Counted from the stretch's first letter, positions 29,273-38,347 are shown. The stretch: DNA of 57,096 nt from Acidobacteriota bacterium (GCA_021846945.1 JAJZVZ010000011.1:1-57096); one strand, 5' to 3'. Notes: generated by a model from the letters alone, not told the origin. Program-made: numbers and translations.

Positions 29273-30022
29273 ATGCTCGATTGTTGGTTAATTGCCGTTG
29301 CTGCGCTTATCGCCAGCGTGGGTGTTGTTGCCGCTTCGGGTTTGCTGCTTCTGGCAGGCGCTCAACTCTCCAGGACGCTGACGCCCCGCCTGGTCAGCTT
29401 CGCCGTCGGCACTCTTCTGGCCAGCGCCTTTCTCGGACTGCTCCCCGGCGCTCTTGCAGGCGCGGACGCATCTTCGATTCTCCTCACCACGTTCATCGGG
29501 ATTCTGGCTTTCTTTTCCCTGGAGAAACTACTCATCTGGCGTCATTGCCACCAGGCCGGCTGCGAGATTCACGCGGTTTCATGCACGCTGATCCTGGCAG
29601 GCGATGCGTTTCACAATTTTGTCGACGGCGTCGTGATTGCTTCTGCATTTCTGCAGTCAACGGCACTCGGAATCTCGACCACGCTGGCCGTGGTTGCCCA
29701 TGAGGTACCACAGGAAGTGGGGGATTTCGGAATCCTCCTGAACAGCGGGTACAGCCGCTCCCAGGCGTTTGTCTACAACTCGCTGTCAGCCAGCACCACG
29801 CTGCTGGGCGCCGGGCTGGCTTATGTTGCTGTCGGTCAAGTACGGCAGATTGTCCCCTTCGTGCTGGCCGTCTCCGCATCCAGCTTTCTCTATATCGGGA
29901 TGGCTGACCTGATTCCGAACCTTCATCGCGACACACGGCCAGCCTCCGCATGGGAGCAACTGCTGCTGATCGTGGCAGGCGCTTTCCTGATAGCAGTCAT
30001 GAGAATCACCACACGCGGCTGA
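29273..30022 (+). CDS. ZIP-family divalent metal transporter
   Basis: 249-residue membrane protein with seven to eight hydrophobic segments. The metal site of the ZIP family is present: His114 in HNFVDG and the HEVPQE motif at 143-148. A His/Cys-containing loop (WRHCHQAGCEIHA) before it may sense or deliver the metal. AAGGGG precedes the ATG at 29273. Zinc is the likely substrate; iron or manganese cannot be ruled out. It converges with glyS, 33 nt apart. Confidence 0.9.
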   Translation: MLDCWLIAVAALIASVGVVAASGLLLLAGAQLSRTLTPRLVSFAVGTLLASAFLGLLPGALAGADASSILLTTFIGILAFFSLEKLLIWRHCHQAGCEIHAVSCTLILAGDAFHNFVDGVVIASAFLQSTALGISTTLAVVAHEVPQEVGDFGILLNSGYSRSQAFVYNSLSASTTLLGAGLAYVAVGQVRQIVPFVLAVSASSFLYIGMADLIPNLHRDTRPASAWEQLLLIVAGAFLIAVMRITTRG

Positions 30023-30055
30023 GAAGAGACGGCAGGGGTGCGACGCCCTCTGAAT

Positions 30056-32140
30056 TTATGCCGTCACGATCTCGCTGAAGTCGGCGATGCCGGAAAAACC
30101 GCTGAGCACGCTGTGAATCAGCCCAAGATGCGCACCTCGCAGCGCCGGATCGGAATCGAGCACCATCACCTTGTCGAAGAAGAGATCGACCGCGGGGCGC
30201 AGCGTGGCGATCAGAGCCAGAGCCTCACGATACGAGCGATCTTCGCGCAGCGTCGCCACCTCCGGCGCCAATGCGGCGGCAGCATCCAGAAGCCGCTGCG
30301 CTTCAGGGGCAAGCTTTGCACTCGTGGGCGAACCAAGCTCGAAGCCCTTTTCATCGGCTTGGCGAAGAATGTTCTTGATGCGCTTGAAAGCTGCTGAAAT
30401 CGCAGCAAAATCATCGGAGCCGCGCACGGCGGTCAACGCTTCAGCGCGCGCAATCGCATCATGGACGTCATCGGCGCCGGCGGCCAGCACGGCGTTCACG
30501 ACGTCATAGGCAAAGCCACGAACGTCCTTCAAATAAAAATTCAGCCGCTCGCGCAGGAAGGCCGCAACCTGCTCCCGATTGGAGTCGGCAGCGCCGCTGG
30601 CATCCACTACGTCCGCCAGCGTCAGCGGCAGCTCCGACTCAGCCAGAATCTTCACGATGGCATTGGCCGCGCGGCGCAGAGCGAAGGGATCCTTGGAGCC
30701 GGTGGGCGCATTGCCGATGCCGAACATGGCGGTGATGGTTTGAATGCGATCGGCAAGGCCCAGCAACTGGCCCTCGACGGAGACAGGAATGTTGTCCTCA
30801 GTCGAGGCCGGAATGTATTGCTCATAGATGGCGAGCGCCGCCCGCTCGCCCACTGCCTGCGCCCGCGCATAGAGACCGCCGATGATTCCCTGCAACTCGG
30901 TGAACTCTTTCACCAGCTCTGTGGTCAGGTCCGTCTTGGCCAGCTCAACGGCCTTGCGCAGCGCCGCCTCGTCGAAGCTGACACCCGCCGATTTCACCGC
31001 CGCGGAGAGTGCCCGCGCCACGGCAAGGTTCGCCTCAGTCTTCCAAAGGTAGCTGCCCAGCTCCTTCTGGAAGGTGACATGTTCGAGGCTCGCCACGCGC
31101 TCCGCGAGCGGCGCCTTCTGGTCGAAGTCCCAGAAGAAGCGCGCGTCCTTAAAACGCGCCCGCAGCACGCGGGCATTACCGTGGCGGATAATCGCGCGGC
31201 CCTCATCGTCCACCTGAGTGTTGAGCACGGCCAGGAAGTGCGGCGCGAGCTTGCCGTTGGCATCCTCCACGGCAAAGTACTTCTGATGGTCGCGCATCAC
31301 CGTGACCAGCACCTCTTCCGGCAGCGCCAGGTACTCCGGCTCAAAGTCACCGAGCACGACCGTGGGCCACTCGGTGAGGTGAACGACCGTTTCGATCAGC
31401 GCCGCGTCCTCGCGCCATCGCGCTCCGGCTACTGTGCGGGTAGCTGCATCCAGCGCCTTGCGAATACTCTGCCGGCGCTCGGCCACATCCACGACAACCT
31501 TGGCCGCGTGCAGGGCTTTGGAGTAGTTGCCAGCCGCATCAATCACGACAGGACGGTCGCCGTTGAGAACGCGGTGGCCGCGGCTGATGTTGCCTGCGGC
31601 GATTCCCGCGATCTCCAGCGGGACGTTGGCCGAATCCAACAGCGCCACCACCCAGCGCACCGGCCGCACAAAACGCTCCGGCTTACCGGCGCGCCAGTAC
31701 ATATTCTTGGCCCAATAAATCGCGAGCGCTTCTTTCGGCAACTCCGCCGCAAGCAGCTCCGCCGCGGCACGGCCCTGCCGCTTGATCCTTGCACCGACAT
31801 ACTCGCCCTTCGGCGTGGCGACTTTTTCGAGAGCCTCCACAGATACGCCGGCTTTTTTAGCAAAGGCCTGGGCCGCCGCCGTCGGAGCATCATCCTTGAA
31901 GGCCACCTTCCACGAGGGACCGGTCATCTGCTCTTCAGTGTCGGCCTGCGCAGCCAGCACACCTTCAGCCAGCACGGCCAGCCGCCGCGGCGTGGAGTAA
32001 GTCGTTACCCTGGCGCCGTTCGCGAGCAACCGCTCGCGCGTCAGCAGATCCTTTACCCGCTGGCCCAGCTCGGCCTCAGCACCGGCAATCATGCGGGCCG
32101 GGACTTCTTCCAGCCCAATCTCCAATAAAAAGTCAGCCAT
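30056..32140 (-). CDS. glyS: glycine-tRNA ligase beta subunit
   Basis: 694-residue partner of GlyQ in the alpha2beta2 glycyl-tRNA synthetase; carries the tRNA-binding domains. It begins with FLLEIGLEEVPARMI, and contains the HD-like region and the anticodon-binding C-terminal part (FFDKVMVLDSDPALRGAHLGL). It lies 125 nt downstream of glyQ on the minus strand. Confidence 0.97.
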   Translation of the reverse strand: MADFLLEIGLEEVPARMIAGAEAELGQRVKDLLTRERLLANGARVTTYSTPRRLAVLAEGVLAAQADTEEQMTGPSWKVAFKDDAPTAAAQAFAKKAGVSVEALEKVATPKGEYVGARIKRQGRAAAELLAAELPKEALAIYWAKNMYWRAGKPERFVRPVRWVVALLDSANVPLEIAGIAAGNISRGHRVLNGDRPVVIDAAGNYSKALHAAKVVVDVAERRQSIRKALDAATRTVAGARWREDAALIETVVHLTEWPTVVLGDFEPEYLALPEEVLVTVMRDHQKYFAVEDANGKLAPHFLAVLNTQVDDEGRAIIRHGNARVLRARFKDARFFWDFDQKAPLAERVASLEHVTFQKELGSYLWKTEANLAVARALSAAVKSAGVSFDEAALRKAVELAKTDLTTELVKEFTELQGIIGGLYARAQAVGERAALAIYEQYIPASTEDNIPVSVEGQLLGLADRIQTITAMFGIGNAPTGSKDPFALRRAANAIVKILAESELPLTLADVVDASGAADSNREQVAAFLRERLNFYLKDVRGFAYDVVNAVLAAGADDVHDAIARAEALTAVRGSDDFAAISAAFKRIKNILRQADEKGFELGSPTSAKLAPEAQRLLDAAAALAPEVATLREDRSYREALALIATLRPAVDLFFDKVMVLDSDPALRGAHLGLIHSVLSGFSGIADFSEIVTA

Positions 32141-32242
32141 AGTGTTTAGTTCTTTCTGCGTGCAAAACCAATCGTTGGTGGCAGGTGCTTTCAGCTATCC
32201 CCGGTAACTCGCAGCGCATCAACTCCTAATCCAAAAACTGAA

Positions 32243-32267
32243 AGCTGAAGGCTGAGAGCTGAAGGCT
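32243..32267. repeat. direct repeat AGCTGAAGGCT x2 between glyQ and glyS
   Basis: Two exact 11-bp copies at 32243-32253 and 32257-32267, in a longer run of AGCTGA units. Small simple repeat; no function evident. Confidence 0.4.
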
Positions 32268-33234
32268 AGCAGCCAGAAGCTGCCTCCTGCTGTTGCGCAT
32301 ACGCCCTGGCCACGCCGACGGCAAGGGCACGGATGCGGCCGATAACGCCTACGCGCTCGGTAACGCTAATCGCTCCGCGCGCGTCGAGCAGGTTGAACAG
32401 ATGCGAACATTTGAGCGCCAGCTCATAGGTGGCCAGGAGCGGGAAGCGGCGCTTCTCCGCGGCGTTCGCGTCTTCCCGCGCGAACAGGACGCCGGCCTCG
32501 CCGAGCAGTGCGTGCGCCTCGGCCTCGTAGCTGTTGAAGTGATCCCAGAGCCGGGGCACGTCGGCGCGCTCGAAGTTGTAGACCGAGAACTGCAACTCCT
32601 CGGCCAGGCGTACATCGCCATAAGTGACCGCCGTGCCGGTTTCGGGATCGCGCGCCCACACGATGTCGTAAATCGAATCGACGTCCTGCAGGAAGGCCGC
32701 GATGCGCTCCATGCCATAGGTCAGTTCGGCGCAGATGGGATCCAGGTCCTGTCCGCCGCACTGCTGGAAGTAGGTGAACTGCGTGATTTCGAGGCCGTCC
32801 AGCATCACCTGCCAGCCCACGCCCCAGGCGCCGCCCGCAGGCCACTCCCAGTTGTCCTCTTCAAACTTCAGGTCGTGCTGACTCAGGTTGATACCCATGG
32901 CTTCGAGCGACTGAAGGTAGAGTTCCTGGACGTTTTCCGGCGGGGGCTTGAGGATGAGCTGGAACTGGGTGTGCTTGTAAAGGCGGTTGGGATTTTCGCC
33001 ATAGCGGCCGTCGGCAGGGCGGCGCGAAGGCTGCGCATAGCCGACTTTGTAGGGCTTGGGACCAAGCACGCGAAGGAAGGTCTCCGGCGCCATGGTGCCC
33101 GCGCCGACTTCGACGTCATAGGGCTGCTGCAGTACGCATCCGCGCGCCGCCCAAAAGCCCTGCAAGCGGAAGAGCAAATCCTGAAACGTAAGTGCGGAGG
33201 GAGTCAACATAGGGGTTGATTGGGTTGTCGGCAC
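32266..33234 (-). CDS. glyQ: glycine-tRNA ligase alpha subunit
   Basis: 322 residues with the catalytic core of the heterotetrameric Gly[40 protein letters not shown] motif ([17 protein letters not shown]), [10 protein letters not shown] and [21 protein letters not shown] at 33234 is chosen because AGAGAG lies upstream; ATG at 33210 is the alternative and lacks such a site. Followed by glyS. Confidence 0.97.
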   Translation of the reverse strand: MPTTQSTPMLTPSALTFQDLLFRLQGFWAARGCVLQQPYDVEVGAGTMAPETFLRVLGPKPYKVGYAQPSRRPADGRYGENPNRLYKHTQFQLILKPPPENVQELYLQSLEAMGINLSQHDLKFEEDNWEWPAGGAWGVGWQVMLDGLEITQFTYFQQCGGQDLDPICAELTYGMERIAAFLQDVDSIYDIVWARDPETGTAVTYGDVRLAEELQFSVYNFERADVPRLWDHFNSYEAEAHALLGEAGVLFAREDANAAEKRRFPLLATYELALKCSHLFNLLDARGAISVTERVGVIGRIRALAVGVARAYAQQQEAASGC

Positions 33235-33448
33235 AGAAAACTCTCTCTAAACGGAACTCGCCTATTAGTTTATCAGCCAGGAGAAGAAAACCGCGGAGTT
33301 CGGATATGCAGGTGAGATCCGATCAGTCCTTAGTTCATAAGAACCCTCGCCACGGGTTTAGCGCCCGTCCATCGCCGCAGCTCTTCGCTTATAAAAATTT
33401 GAACTGCTTTTGTTCACTTCCGCCACCGGTAGCACATATGCGCTGCTA

Positions 33449-33461
33449 GTGTAGTGCGTCA
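33449..33461 (+). repeat. left inverted repeat of IS630 element
   Basis: 13 bp, exact complement of the right end; the transposase stop codon (33459-33461) lies inside it. Confidence 0.9.
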
Positions 33462-34544
33462 CACGGATAGGCGATTATTGAGGGCCGCCTGAGCGCGGGT
33501 GACTTTTTCCAGGATGTCGTTGGCCTTGGCGGTCCAGATAAACGGCTTCGGATTCGCGTTGTATTTATCGATGTAGTCGCCGATGGCCATGATCAACTGC
33601 TCCAGGTCCTGGAAGACCCCGCGTCGGATTCTCTTGTCCGTCAGATCGCGGAAAAACCGCTCGATCATGTTCAGCCACGATGCCGAGGTCGGCGTGAAGT
33701 GCACATGGAAGCGCTGGCGCTTTGCTATCCAACGCTGTACGCGCGGATGTTTGTGGGTGGCATAGTTGTCGCAGATGACGTGAATCTGCTTCTCCGCGTC
33801 GACCGTTTCATCGATAAGGCGCAGAAACTTCAGCCACTCCTGATGGCGATGTCGCTGTTGGCACAGACCATAGACTTCACCGGTAGCCGTGTTGAGCGCG
33901 GCAAAAAGCGTCGTGGTTCCGTTGCGTTTGTAGTCGTGCGTCATGGTCTGTCCGCGGCCTTTCTTCATCGGGAGGCCCGGTTGTGTACGGTCAAGCGCCT
34001 GGATCTGACTCTTCTCATCGACCGACAAGACCAGCGCATGTTCAGGTGGATTCAAGTAAAGGCCGACGATGTCCTCCAGCTTTTCGGCAAAATTCGGATC
34101 ATTGCTGATCTTGAAGCTCTCCACCCGATGCGGCTTGAGCCCATGCGCGCGCCAAATGCGCCGCACGCTGGCCTCCGAGATGCCCGCTTCGTGCGCCATG
34201 GTGCGCGTCGACCAGTGCGTGGCATGGGGCGGAGTCGTCTGCGTGGTCTTGCGGATCACTTCCTCGACGGTGGAAGCGGGAATCGATGGTGTGCGACCGG
34301 GCCGGGGCGCATCTTTCAGCAAGCCCTTGATGCCCAGCGAGAGAAACCGCTTGCGCCACAAGGCCGCCATGCGCACGCTGATCTTGAGTTCGACGGCAAT
34401 CTGGAGATTCTGCAGCCCTTCCGCGGCGAGCAGAATGATGCGGCTACGTAAAGCAACGCGTACCGGAACCGAACGTCGGCGAGCCAGCCGCTGAAGTTCC
34501 TTCCTGGTTGTTTCGTCGAGCATGATAGGACGGGCAACACGCAT
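33459..34544 (-). CDS. IS630-family transposase
   Basis: 361 residues. N-terminal helix-turn-helix part (LQNLQIAVELKISVRMAALW), then the DDE catalytic core: Asp in VLSVDEKSQIQALDR, Asp in VICDNYATHKHP and Glu in ASWLNMIERFF. The order and spacing are those of IS630. ATG at 34544 has AGGAGA upstream. No frameshift or stop; probably active. Confidence 0.95.
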   Translation of the reverse strand: MRVARPIMLDETTRKELQRLARRRSVPVRVALRSRIILLAAEGLQNLQIAVELKISVRMAALWRKRFLSLGIKGLLKDAPRPGRTPSIPASTVEEVIRKTTQTTPPHATHWSTRTMAHEAGISEASVRRIWRAHGLKPHRVESFKISNDPNFAEKLEDIVGLYLNPPEHALVLSVDEKSQIQALDRTQPGLPMKKGRGQTMTHDYKRNGTTTLFAALNTATGEVYGLCQQRHRHQEWLKFLRLIDETVDAEKQIHVICDNYATHKHPRVQRWIAKRQRFHVHFTPTSASWLNMIERFFRDLTDKRIRRGVFQDLEQLIMAIGDYIDKYNANPKPFIWTAKANDILEKVTRAQAALNNRLSV

Positions 34545-34597
34545 TGTCGGGTCTCCTCATCATAAGATGAAACCCGACACATAATAGATTCTATTTA

Positions 34598-34610
34598 TGA
34601 CGCACTACAC
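34598..34610 (-). repeat. right inverted repeat of IS630 element
   Basis: 13 bp, supplies the current stop codon (TAG, 34605-34607 on the minus strand) of the interrupted FRG gene. Confidence 0.9.
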
Positions 34611-35405
34611 TAGGCCGCCTAGATCTGGAAACAGAACAGCGCGGTTTATTCCCAATTGATCCAATTTTTGGATCAACCCTGCGGCCGCGCGAGATGGGAT
34701 ATCAATCCTGCAAAGCCTTACATCTTTTATCTTGCGTCCGGCCCTAACACCTCGGGCGAGGGAGGTTCTCGCAAGATCCTTGGTCGCACCGAATACTACA
34801 AAACGGGCTCCCTGAGAACTCAATCTAGCATCGACGTGCGGGGGTTCGATTGCCATCGGGAGTCGATGCCGCACGCGTGTTCCAGCGAAAGCATCTTCGA
34901 GATCAGGAAGGAACTTTTCGGCTTCTTGCCAATCGGGCAGCATTGGACCTTCGAGACCTCTAAACTGGCTCTTGTTGAGCCACCACGGGTCAAGGATCCA
35001 GACGGCGAAGTCACAAGTCAGCCCTTTCTCAAGATGGTGTTCCAATGCGAAGAATAGCGCAACGAGGGGATTGATTGTCCAATCCAGAAGGCGAGTCGGT
35101 ACGCCGTAGTGTTGCATTAAGAAATACCAATCCCATTTGTTTTTTGGAGCGGTTGGGCCAATGATTTGAATCGCTGCGCTCTGGAACTCATGCCGAAGCT
35201 CCTTCTCATCTGCCGTGGTGAAAAATTCAGATCTATAAATCTTTGGAATTAGCCCCCACGATGAATCGCCTTGTCCGCGGAACCAAGGAGGTGCCTCGTC
35301 GCCAACACACTTGGCATCGTCGTTAATCCAATGTTTGCGAACTTCCTCGACGAGCTTCAAGAACGTTTGTAACTTACCGTCGGAATCCAGAACCTGATAT
35401 CGCAC
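34605..35405 (-). CDS. FRG-domain protein, C terminus replaced by IS630 insertion
   Basis: 266 residues with the FRG domain: the Phe-Arg-Gly signature in PPWFRGQGDSSWGL (about 39-52), HYGVPTRLLDWTINPLVALFFA near 105-125, and a C-terminal FPDLGG. The last sense codon (GTG) and the stop (TAG) come from the IS end. Removing the IS and one TA continues the frame GCA GCG CAT ATG TGC TAC CGG TGG CGG AAG TGA, i.e. 10 native residues and a stop at 33414-33416, giving a 275-residue original. The DNA looks more AT-rich than its neighbours, which suggests transfer. Start is GTG 35405 with a weak ribosome binding site. FRG proteins are of uncertain role, often found with phage-related or defence genes. 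Confidence 0.85.
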   Translation of the reverse strand: MRYQVLDSDGKLQTFLKLVEEVRKHWINDDAKCVGDEAPPWFRGQGDSSWGLIPKIYRSEFFTTADEKELRHEFQSAAIQIIGPTAPKNKWDWYFLMQHYGVPTRLLDWTINPLVALFFALEHHLEKGLTCDFAVWILDPWWLNKSQFRGLEGPMLPDWQEAEKFLPDLEDAFAGTRVRHRLPMAIEPPHVDARLSSQGARFVVFGATKDLARTSLARGVRAGRKIKDVRLCRIDIPSRAAAGLIQKLDQLGINRAVLFPDLGGLV

Positions 35406-35557
35406 GAATCTACTTTATCGCTTCGGTTTGCGTTTTCGTCAGATATCTCACCGTCATCCCCCTACTAGCCACGCCCCTGCTTGTTTAAGTGGGGCTTGCA
35501 ACTCTTGCAGTAGCCATGTGCACCCCGGCGAACGCTAACACGCGCGGCTGACTGAAA

Positions 35558-35782
35558 TTATTCAGCTTCAAAGAGCGATTTGGCGAGGCCTGACTGGCGG
35601 ATGATGCTCTGGAGAGTGCCGCGCCGGAGTGCGTCGTGGAGCGGCACAGGGACGGTGACCGTGCTCCCCTCTGTTTGCAACTGCATGATGCGATGACTGC
35701 CCCGCTGGCGTACCGCGACGAATCCGTGCTGTTCGAGAATCTTACAGACTTCAGCGCCGGAGAGAACCCGCAATCTACCCAA
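35558..35782 (-). CDS. hicA: HicA-type mRNA interferase toxin
   Basis: 74 residues from a TTG at 35782 that overlaps the hicB stop by 8 nt. The double-stranded RNA-binding-like HicA fold is clear: LRVLSGAEVCKILEQHGF, RQRGSHRIM with the catalytic His30, and VPVPLHDALRRGTLQSIIRQ. Longer upstream frames run through hicB and are not HicA-like. Cleaves mRNA when free of HicB. Confidence 0.88.
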   Translation of the reverse strand: MGRLRVLSGAEVCKILEQHGFVAVRQRGSHRIMQLQTEGSTVTVPVPLHDALRRGTLQSIIRQSGLAKSLFEAE

Positions 35783-36002
35783 CGGGCACCTCGACCTGGG
35801 TGACGAAAACCTCGCCGTGCAGCCGGCGCGCAACCTCAGATGGAGAGGCAGTCTCGAAAAAGAGCGTCAGGGCTTCGACAAGATTGGCGCGCGCCTCCTC
35901 AATGGTTGAACCCTGGCTTGCGATATCGAGTTCCGGGCACAAGGCGACAAAGCCGTCGTCTTCGCGCTCGATAATGGCCGTCATCCGCTGCGGGCTGGGC
36001 AT
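35775..36002 (-). CDS. hicB: HicB-family antitoxin
   Basis: 75 residues with the partial RNase-H-like HicB fold: MTAIIEREDDGFVALCPELDIASQGSTIEEARANLVEAL in pieces (EREDDGFVALCPELD; SQGSTIEEARANL). No C-terminal DNA-binding domain is visible, so it belongs to the short type. It lies upstream of hicA with overlap, so the antitoxin is made first. Together with the FRG gene and the IS it forms a small accessory islet. Confidence 0.88.
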   Translation of the reverse strand: MPSPQRMTAIIEREDDGFVALCPELDIASQGSTIEEARANLVEALTLFFETASPSEVARRLHGEVFVTQVEVPVG

Positions 36003-36059
36003 ATTCGGATTCTACGCCATCCGTGATCGTGCGGTGTGTTCGGCGTTCCTTCGGAAAAC

Positions 36060-36818
36060 CTACCCGCTCAGGCGGGCCAGCGCTTCGGCTGAGCGCAGCT
36101 TGCGCTCCAGGTGGCGCTCCAGCGATTGCAGCGTGAAGCGGCGCAGGTCCTGCGCGCGGCGGCGGGGCCAGGGTTCGGCGGCAAAGGCCGAGACCGGCGC
36201 GCGCAGCATCCGTTGTGCAAGGTTCCACGAGTCGGCCGACAGCACGCTGGAAACGCCATTGTAATGAAGCTCGCAGAAGAGGCCGTCACTGAAGTTGTTG
36301 AAGCTGGCTTCACCGGCCTTGAGCGGCTCGCCACAGGTAGTGCAGCGGGCGACGTCGGGCAGCAGGCCCATCAGCCGCGTCATCCAGAGCTGGAAATAGG
36401 TGAGCGCCATCCACGGCTGGACAAAATCCGATTCGGCGGCCCTGGTCTGCTCCAGCACCGAGACCGCCAGCCGGAAGACCGTCTCCTGCGGGTCGCGCTC
36501 GGGCAGGGCTTCATCGAGCACCTCGGCGAAGAAGCTGAGCACGGTCATGCGCGCCTGATCGACGGGCGCGGCCAGCGGCGAGCGGATGATCTCCAACTGG
36601 TCGAGGCGCCCCAACTCCTGGCCGGGCCGCTCGGCAAACCAGGCGCGGGCCACGGTCATCGGCTCCAGCGCGCCGCCAAAGCGCTTGCGGCTCTTCAGCG
36701 CCGACTTTGCCACGGCGCGCAGCCGACCGTAATCGCGCGTAAACAGGCTCACGACCAGATCGGCCTCCTGGAAGGGCCAGGTACGCAAGACCACGGCTTC
36801 TGAGGTGAGTACGCCCAT
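36060..36818 (-). CDS. recO: DNA repair protein RecO
   Basis: 252 residues with the N-terminal OB fold (EAVVLRTWPFQEADLVVSLFT) and a C-terminal helical domain with the zinc-type motif CTTCGEPL...FCELH. It helps RecR load RecA on SSB-coated single-stranded DNA. ATG 36818. It marks the return to housekeeping genes after the accessory islet. Confidence 0.95.
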   Translation of the reverse strand: MGVLTSEAVVLRTWPFQEADLVVSLFTRDYGRLRAVAKSALKSRKRFGGALEPMTVARAWFAERPGQELGRLDQLEIIRSPLAAPVDQARMTVLSFFAEVLDEALPERDPQETVFRLAVSVLEQTRAAESDFVQPWMALTYFQLWMTRLMGLLPDVARCTTCGEPLKAGEASFNNFSDGLFCELHYNGVSSVLSADSWNLAQRMLRAPVSAFAAEPWPRRRAQDLRRFTLQSLERHLERKLRSAEALARLSG

Positions 36819-36884
36819 GCGGTTCTATCATCGCACTGGAGAAAGAGATCCATACGCGCAATCGATACGCGCAACCGGCCCCAG

Positions 36885-36920
36885 ACGCAAAACGCGCATC
36901 CCGCCTGAGCAGGATGCGCG
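36885..36920 (-). terminator. hairpin downstream of ferredoxin gene
   Basis: Perfect 9-bp stem (CGCGCATCC at 36893-36901 with GGATGCGCG at 36912-36920) with 10-nt loop, followed on the minus strand by TTTT. It lies 40 nt after the ferredoxin stop and before recO. Confidence 0.6.
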
Positions 36921-36960
36921 CTTCAAAAAGGGCCTCGGCTGACGAGGAGCGGAGGAGCGG

Positions 36961-37221
36961 TTAGCGCCCGTAGTGCGCAGCGTTCTTCTGCGCAAAGTGG
37001 GCCCACTTCTCTGGCAGGTCATCGAGCGCGAAGATGGCCGATACCGGACAGGCCGGCACACACGCACCGCAGTCGATACACTCAACCGGGTCGATGAACA
37101 ACTGGTCGGTCTCGGCGAAGCCGTCTTCGTCCTTCTTGGGGTGGATGCAATCGACTGGACAGGCGTCCACACAGGCGGTGTCCTTGGTGCCGATACAGGG
37201 TTCTGCAATCACATAAGCCAT
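36961..37221 (-). CDS. 7Fe-type ferredoxin
   Basis: 86 residues. The N terminus AYVIAEPCIGTKDTACVDAC and CIDCGACVPACPV match the [3Fe-4S][4Fe-4S] ferredoxins (FdxA type): Cys9, 17, 21, 25 and Cys48, 51, 54, 58. Asp/Glu-rich middle fits a low-potential carrier. ATG 37221 with GGAGAG 7 nt upstream is clear; the longer frame is not. Soluble electron carrier, partner unknown. Confidence 0.95.
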   Translation of the reverse strand: MAYVIAEPCIGTKDTACVDACPVDCIHPKKDEDGFAETDQLFIDPVECIDCGACVPACPVSAIFALDDLPEKWAHFAQKNAAHYGR

Positions 37222-37335
37222 CTGGAATCTCTCCGGGGAGTCTAGACTTCTCGACGCTGATAGTAGCACACGGGCCCCCACTGACGGGCCAAATTCCCGC
37301 AAGTGTGTTTTGCGATGCGGGAAGTAGTAAAACAG

Positions 37336-37374
37336 GCGTCAGGATTCAGGGGGCAGGGATCAGGGATCAGGGAT
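37336..37374. repeat. tandem CAGGGAT repeat
   Basis: Three exact head-to-tail 7-bp copies at 37354-37374, preceded by CAGGATTCAGGGGG. Related to the patch at 10784-10825. Confidence 0.6.
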
Positions 37375-37435
37375 CGATCTGGTTCGGGCTTTTCGAAGCG
37401 CCGGGTTTCAGTGGGTCGCGAAGGGCGTATGGTTT

Positions 37436-38347
37436 CTATGGATTCCTTTTGCGATTTGCGGCGCGGGCCTGGGCGAATTCCGCCGGCGTGGGAATGGGCG
37501 AAAGGCCGCGCCCGGCAAACATATCGCTGAAGAATCCCAGCAGTTCGTCGTGAATCAGCCCGTTCGACGCGAGAACCTCGCGGCTGTCGAGCCGGACGTA
37601 GTCCCCGGAAAAGCCGGTGACGCGCCCCCCGGCTTCCTCGACCAGCAAAATGCCAGCCGCCGTATCCCAGGGATTCAGGTTGAACTCCCAAAATGCATCC
37701 ACGCGGCCGCAGGCGGTGTAGGCCAGGTCAAGCGCCGCTGAACCCGCGCGGCGCACGCCGTGGGAGCGCAGGGTGAACTCCTGGTAGAAGTGAATATTGG
37801 GATTCGTATGCCGCTTGTGGCTGGGAAAGCCGGTGGCCAGGAGTGACTCGGCAAGCTGCCGGTTCCGCGAAACATGGATCGGCTTGCCGTTGAGCCATGC
37901 GCCGCGGCCGCGCTCGGCGGTGAAGAGCTCGTTCCGAAGCGGATCGAAGATGACAGCAGCCACAAGCGTTCCGTCCTCGCCGGGCGCGACTCCCTGTGGG
38001 CGGTGCTCCAGGCCAAGCGAAACGCAGAACTGTGGAAAGCCGTGGGCAAAGTTGGTGGTGCCATCGAGCGGATCGACATACCAGCGGTACTCGTGTTCCA
38101 ACCGCTCCCGTGTGCCCTCTTCGCCGTAAATGCCGTGGTCAGGAAAGACCTCGCTCAGGCGGCTGCGGATCAGCTTTTCCACGGTCCGGTCAGCCACTGT
38201 AACCAGATCGACGTCGCCCTTGTATTCGGTCTCGACACCCTGCGCGAAAAACTCGCGCAGCCTCGCACCCGCTTCGTGAGCGACCTCTGAGGCTCCGGGC
38301 ACCCAAACCAGTTCCACAGCAGAAGCAGGGTTCGCAATCTCGCTCAC
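37436..38347 (-). CDS. suhB: inositol-1-monophosphatase family protein (SuhB-like)
   Basis: 303 residues. Metal-binding motifs: GEEGT, DPLDGTTNFAHGFP and the C-terminal NPWDTAAGILLVEEAGG. Mg-dependent hydrolysis of inositol or related phosphates; in enterobacteria SuhB also acts in rRNA antitermination, which may or may not apply here. GTG at 38347 overlaps the stop of the Hfq-like gene by 4 nt (GTGA), so the two are translationally coupled. C terminus ends after ARAANRKRNP. Confidence 0.92.
   Translation of the reverse strand: MSEIANPASAVELVWVPGASEVAHEAGARLREFFAQGVETEYKGDVDLVTVADRTVEKLIRSRLSEVFPDHGIYGEEGTRERLEHEYRWYVDPLDGTTNFAHGFPQFCVSLGLEHRPQGVAPGEDGTLVAAVIFDPLRNELFTAERGRGAWLNGKPIHVSRNRQLAESLLATGFPSHKRHTNPNIHFYQEFTLRSHGVRRAGSAALDLAYTACGRVDAFWEFNLNPWDTAAGILLVEEAGGRVTGFSGDYVRLDSREVLASNGLIHDELLGFFSDMFAGRGLSPIPTPAEFAQARAANRKRNP

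Larger units (their letters stand above)
33449..34610 (-). mobile_element. IS630-type insertion sequence, intact
   Basis: 1162 bp bounded by perfect 13-bp inverted repeats (GTGTAGTGCGTCA at 33449-33461 and its complement at 34598-34610). TA flanks each end (33447-33448 and 34611-34612), the target duplication of IS630/Tc1-mariner elements. One uninterrupted transposase gene fills it. It interrupts the 3' end of an FRG-domain gene. An intact frame and perfect ends suggest a recent insertion. Confidence 0.93.

Noticed and set aside
30461..32128. 555-codon plus-strand open frame opposite glyS
   Set aside because: It is a long shadow of the glyS coding strand caused by high GC at third positions; no motif, no ribosome binding site, and glyS is certain.
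34842..34862. GGGGTTCGATTGCC stretch resembling a tRNA T-loop
   Set aside because: Lies inside the FRG coding sequence; no matching acceptor, D or anticodon arms.
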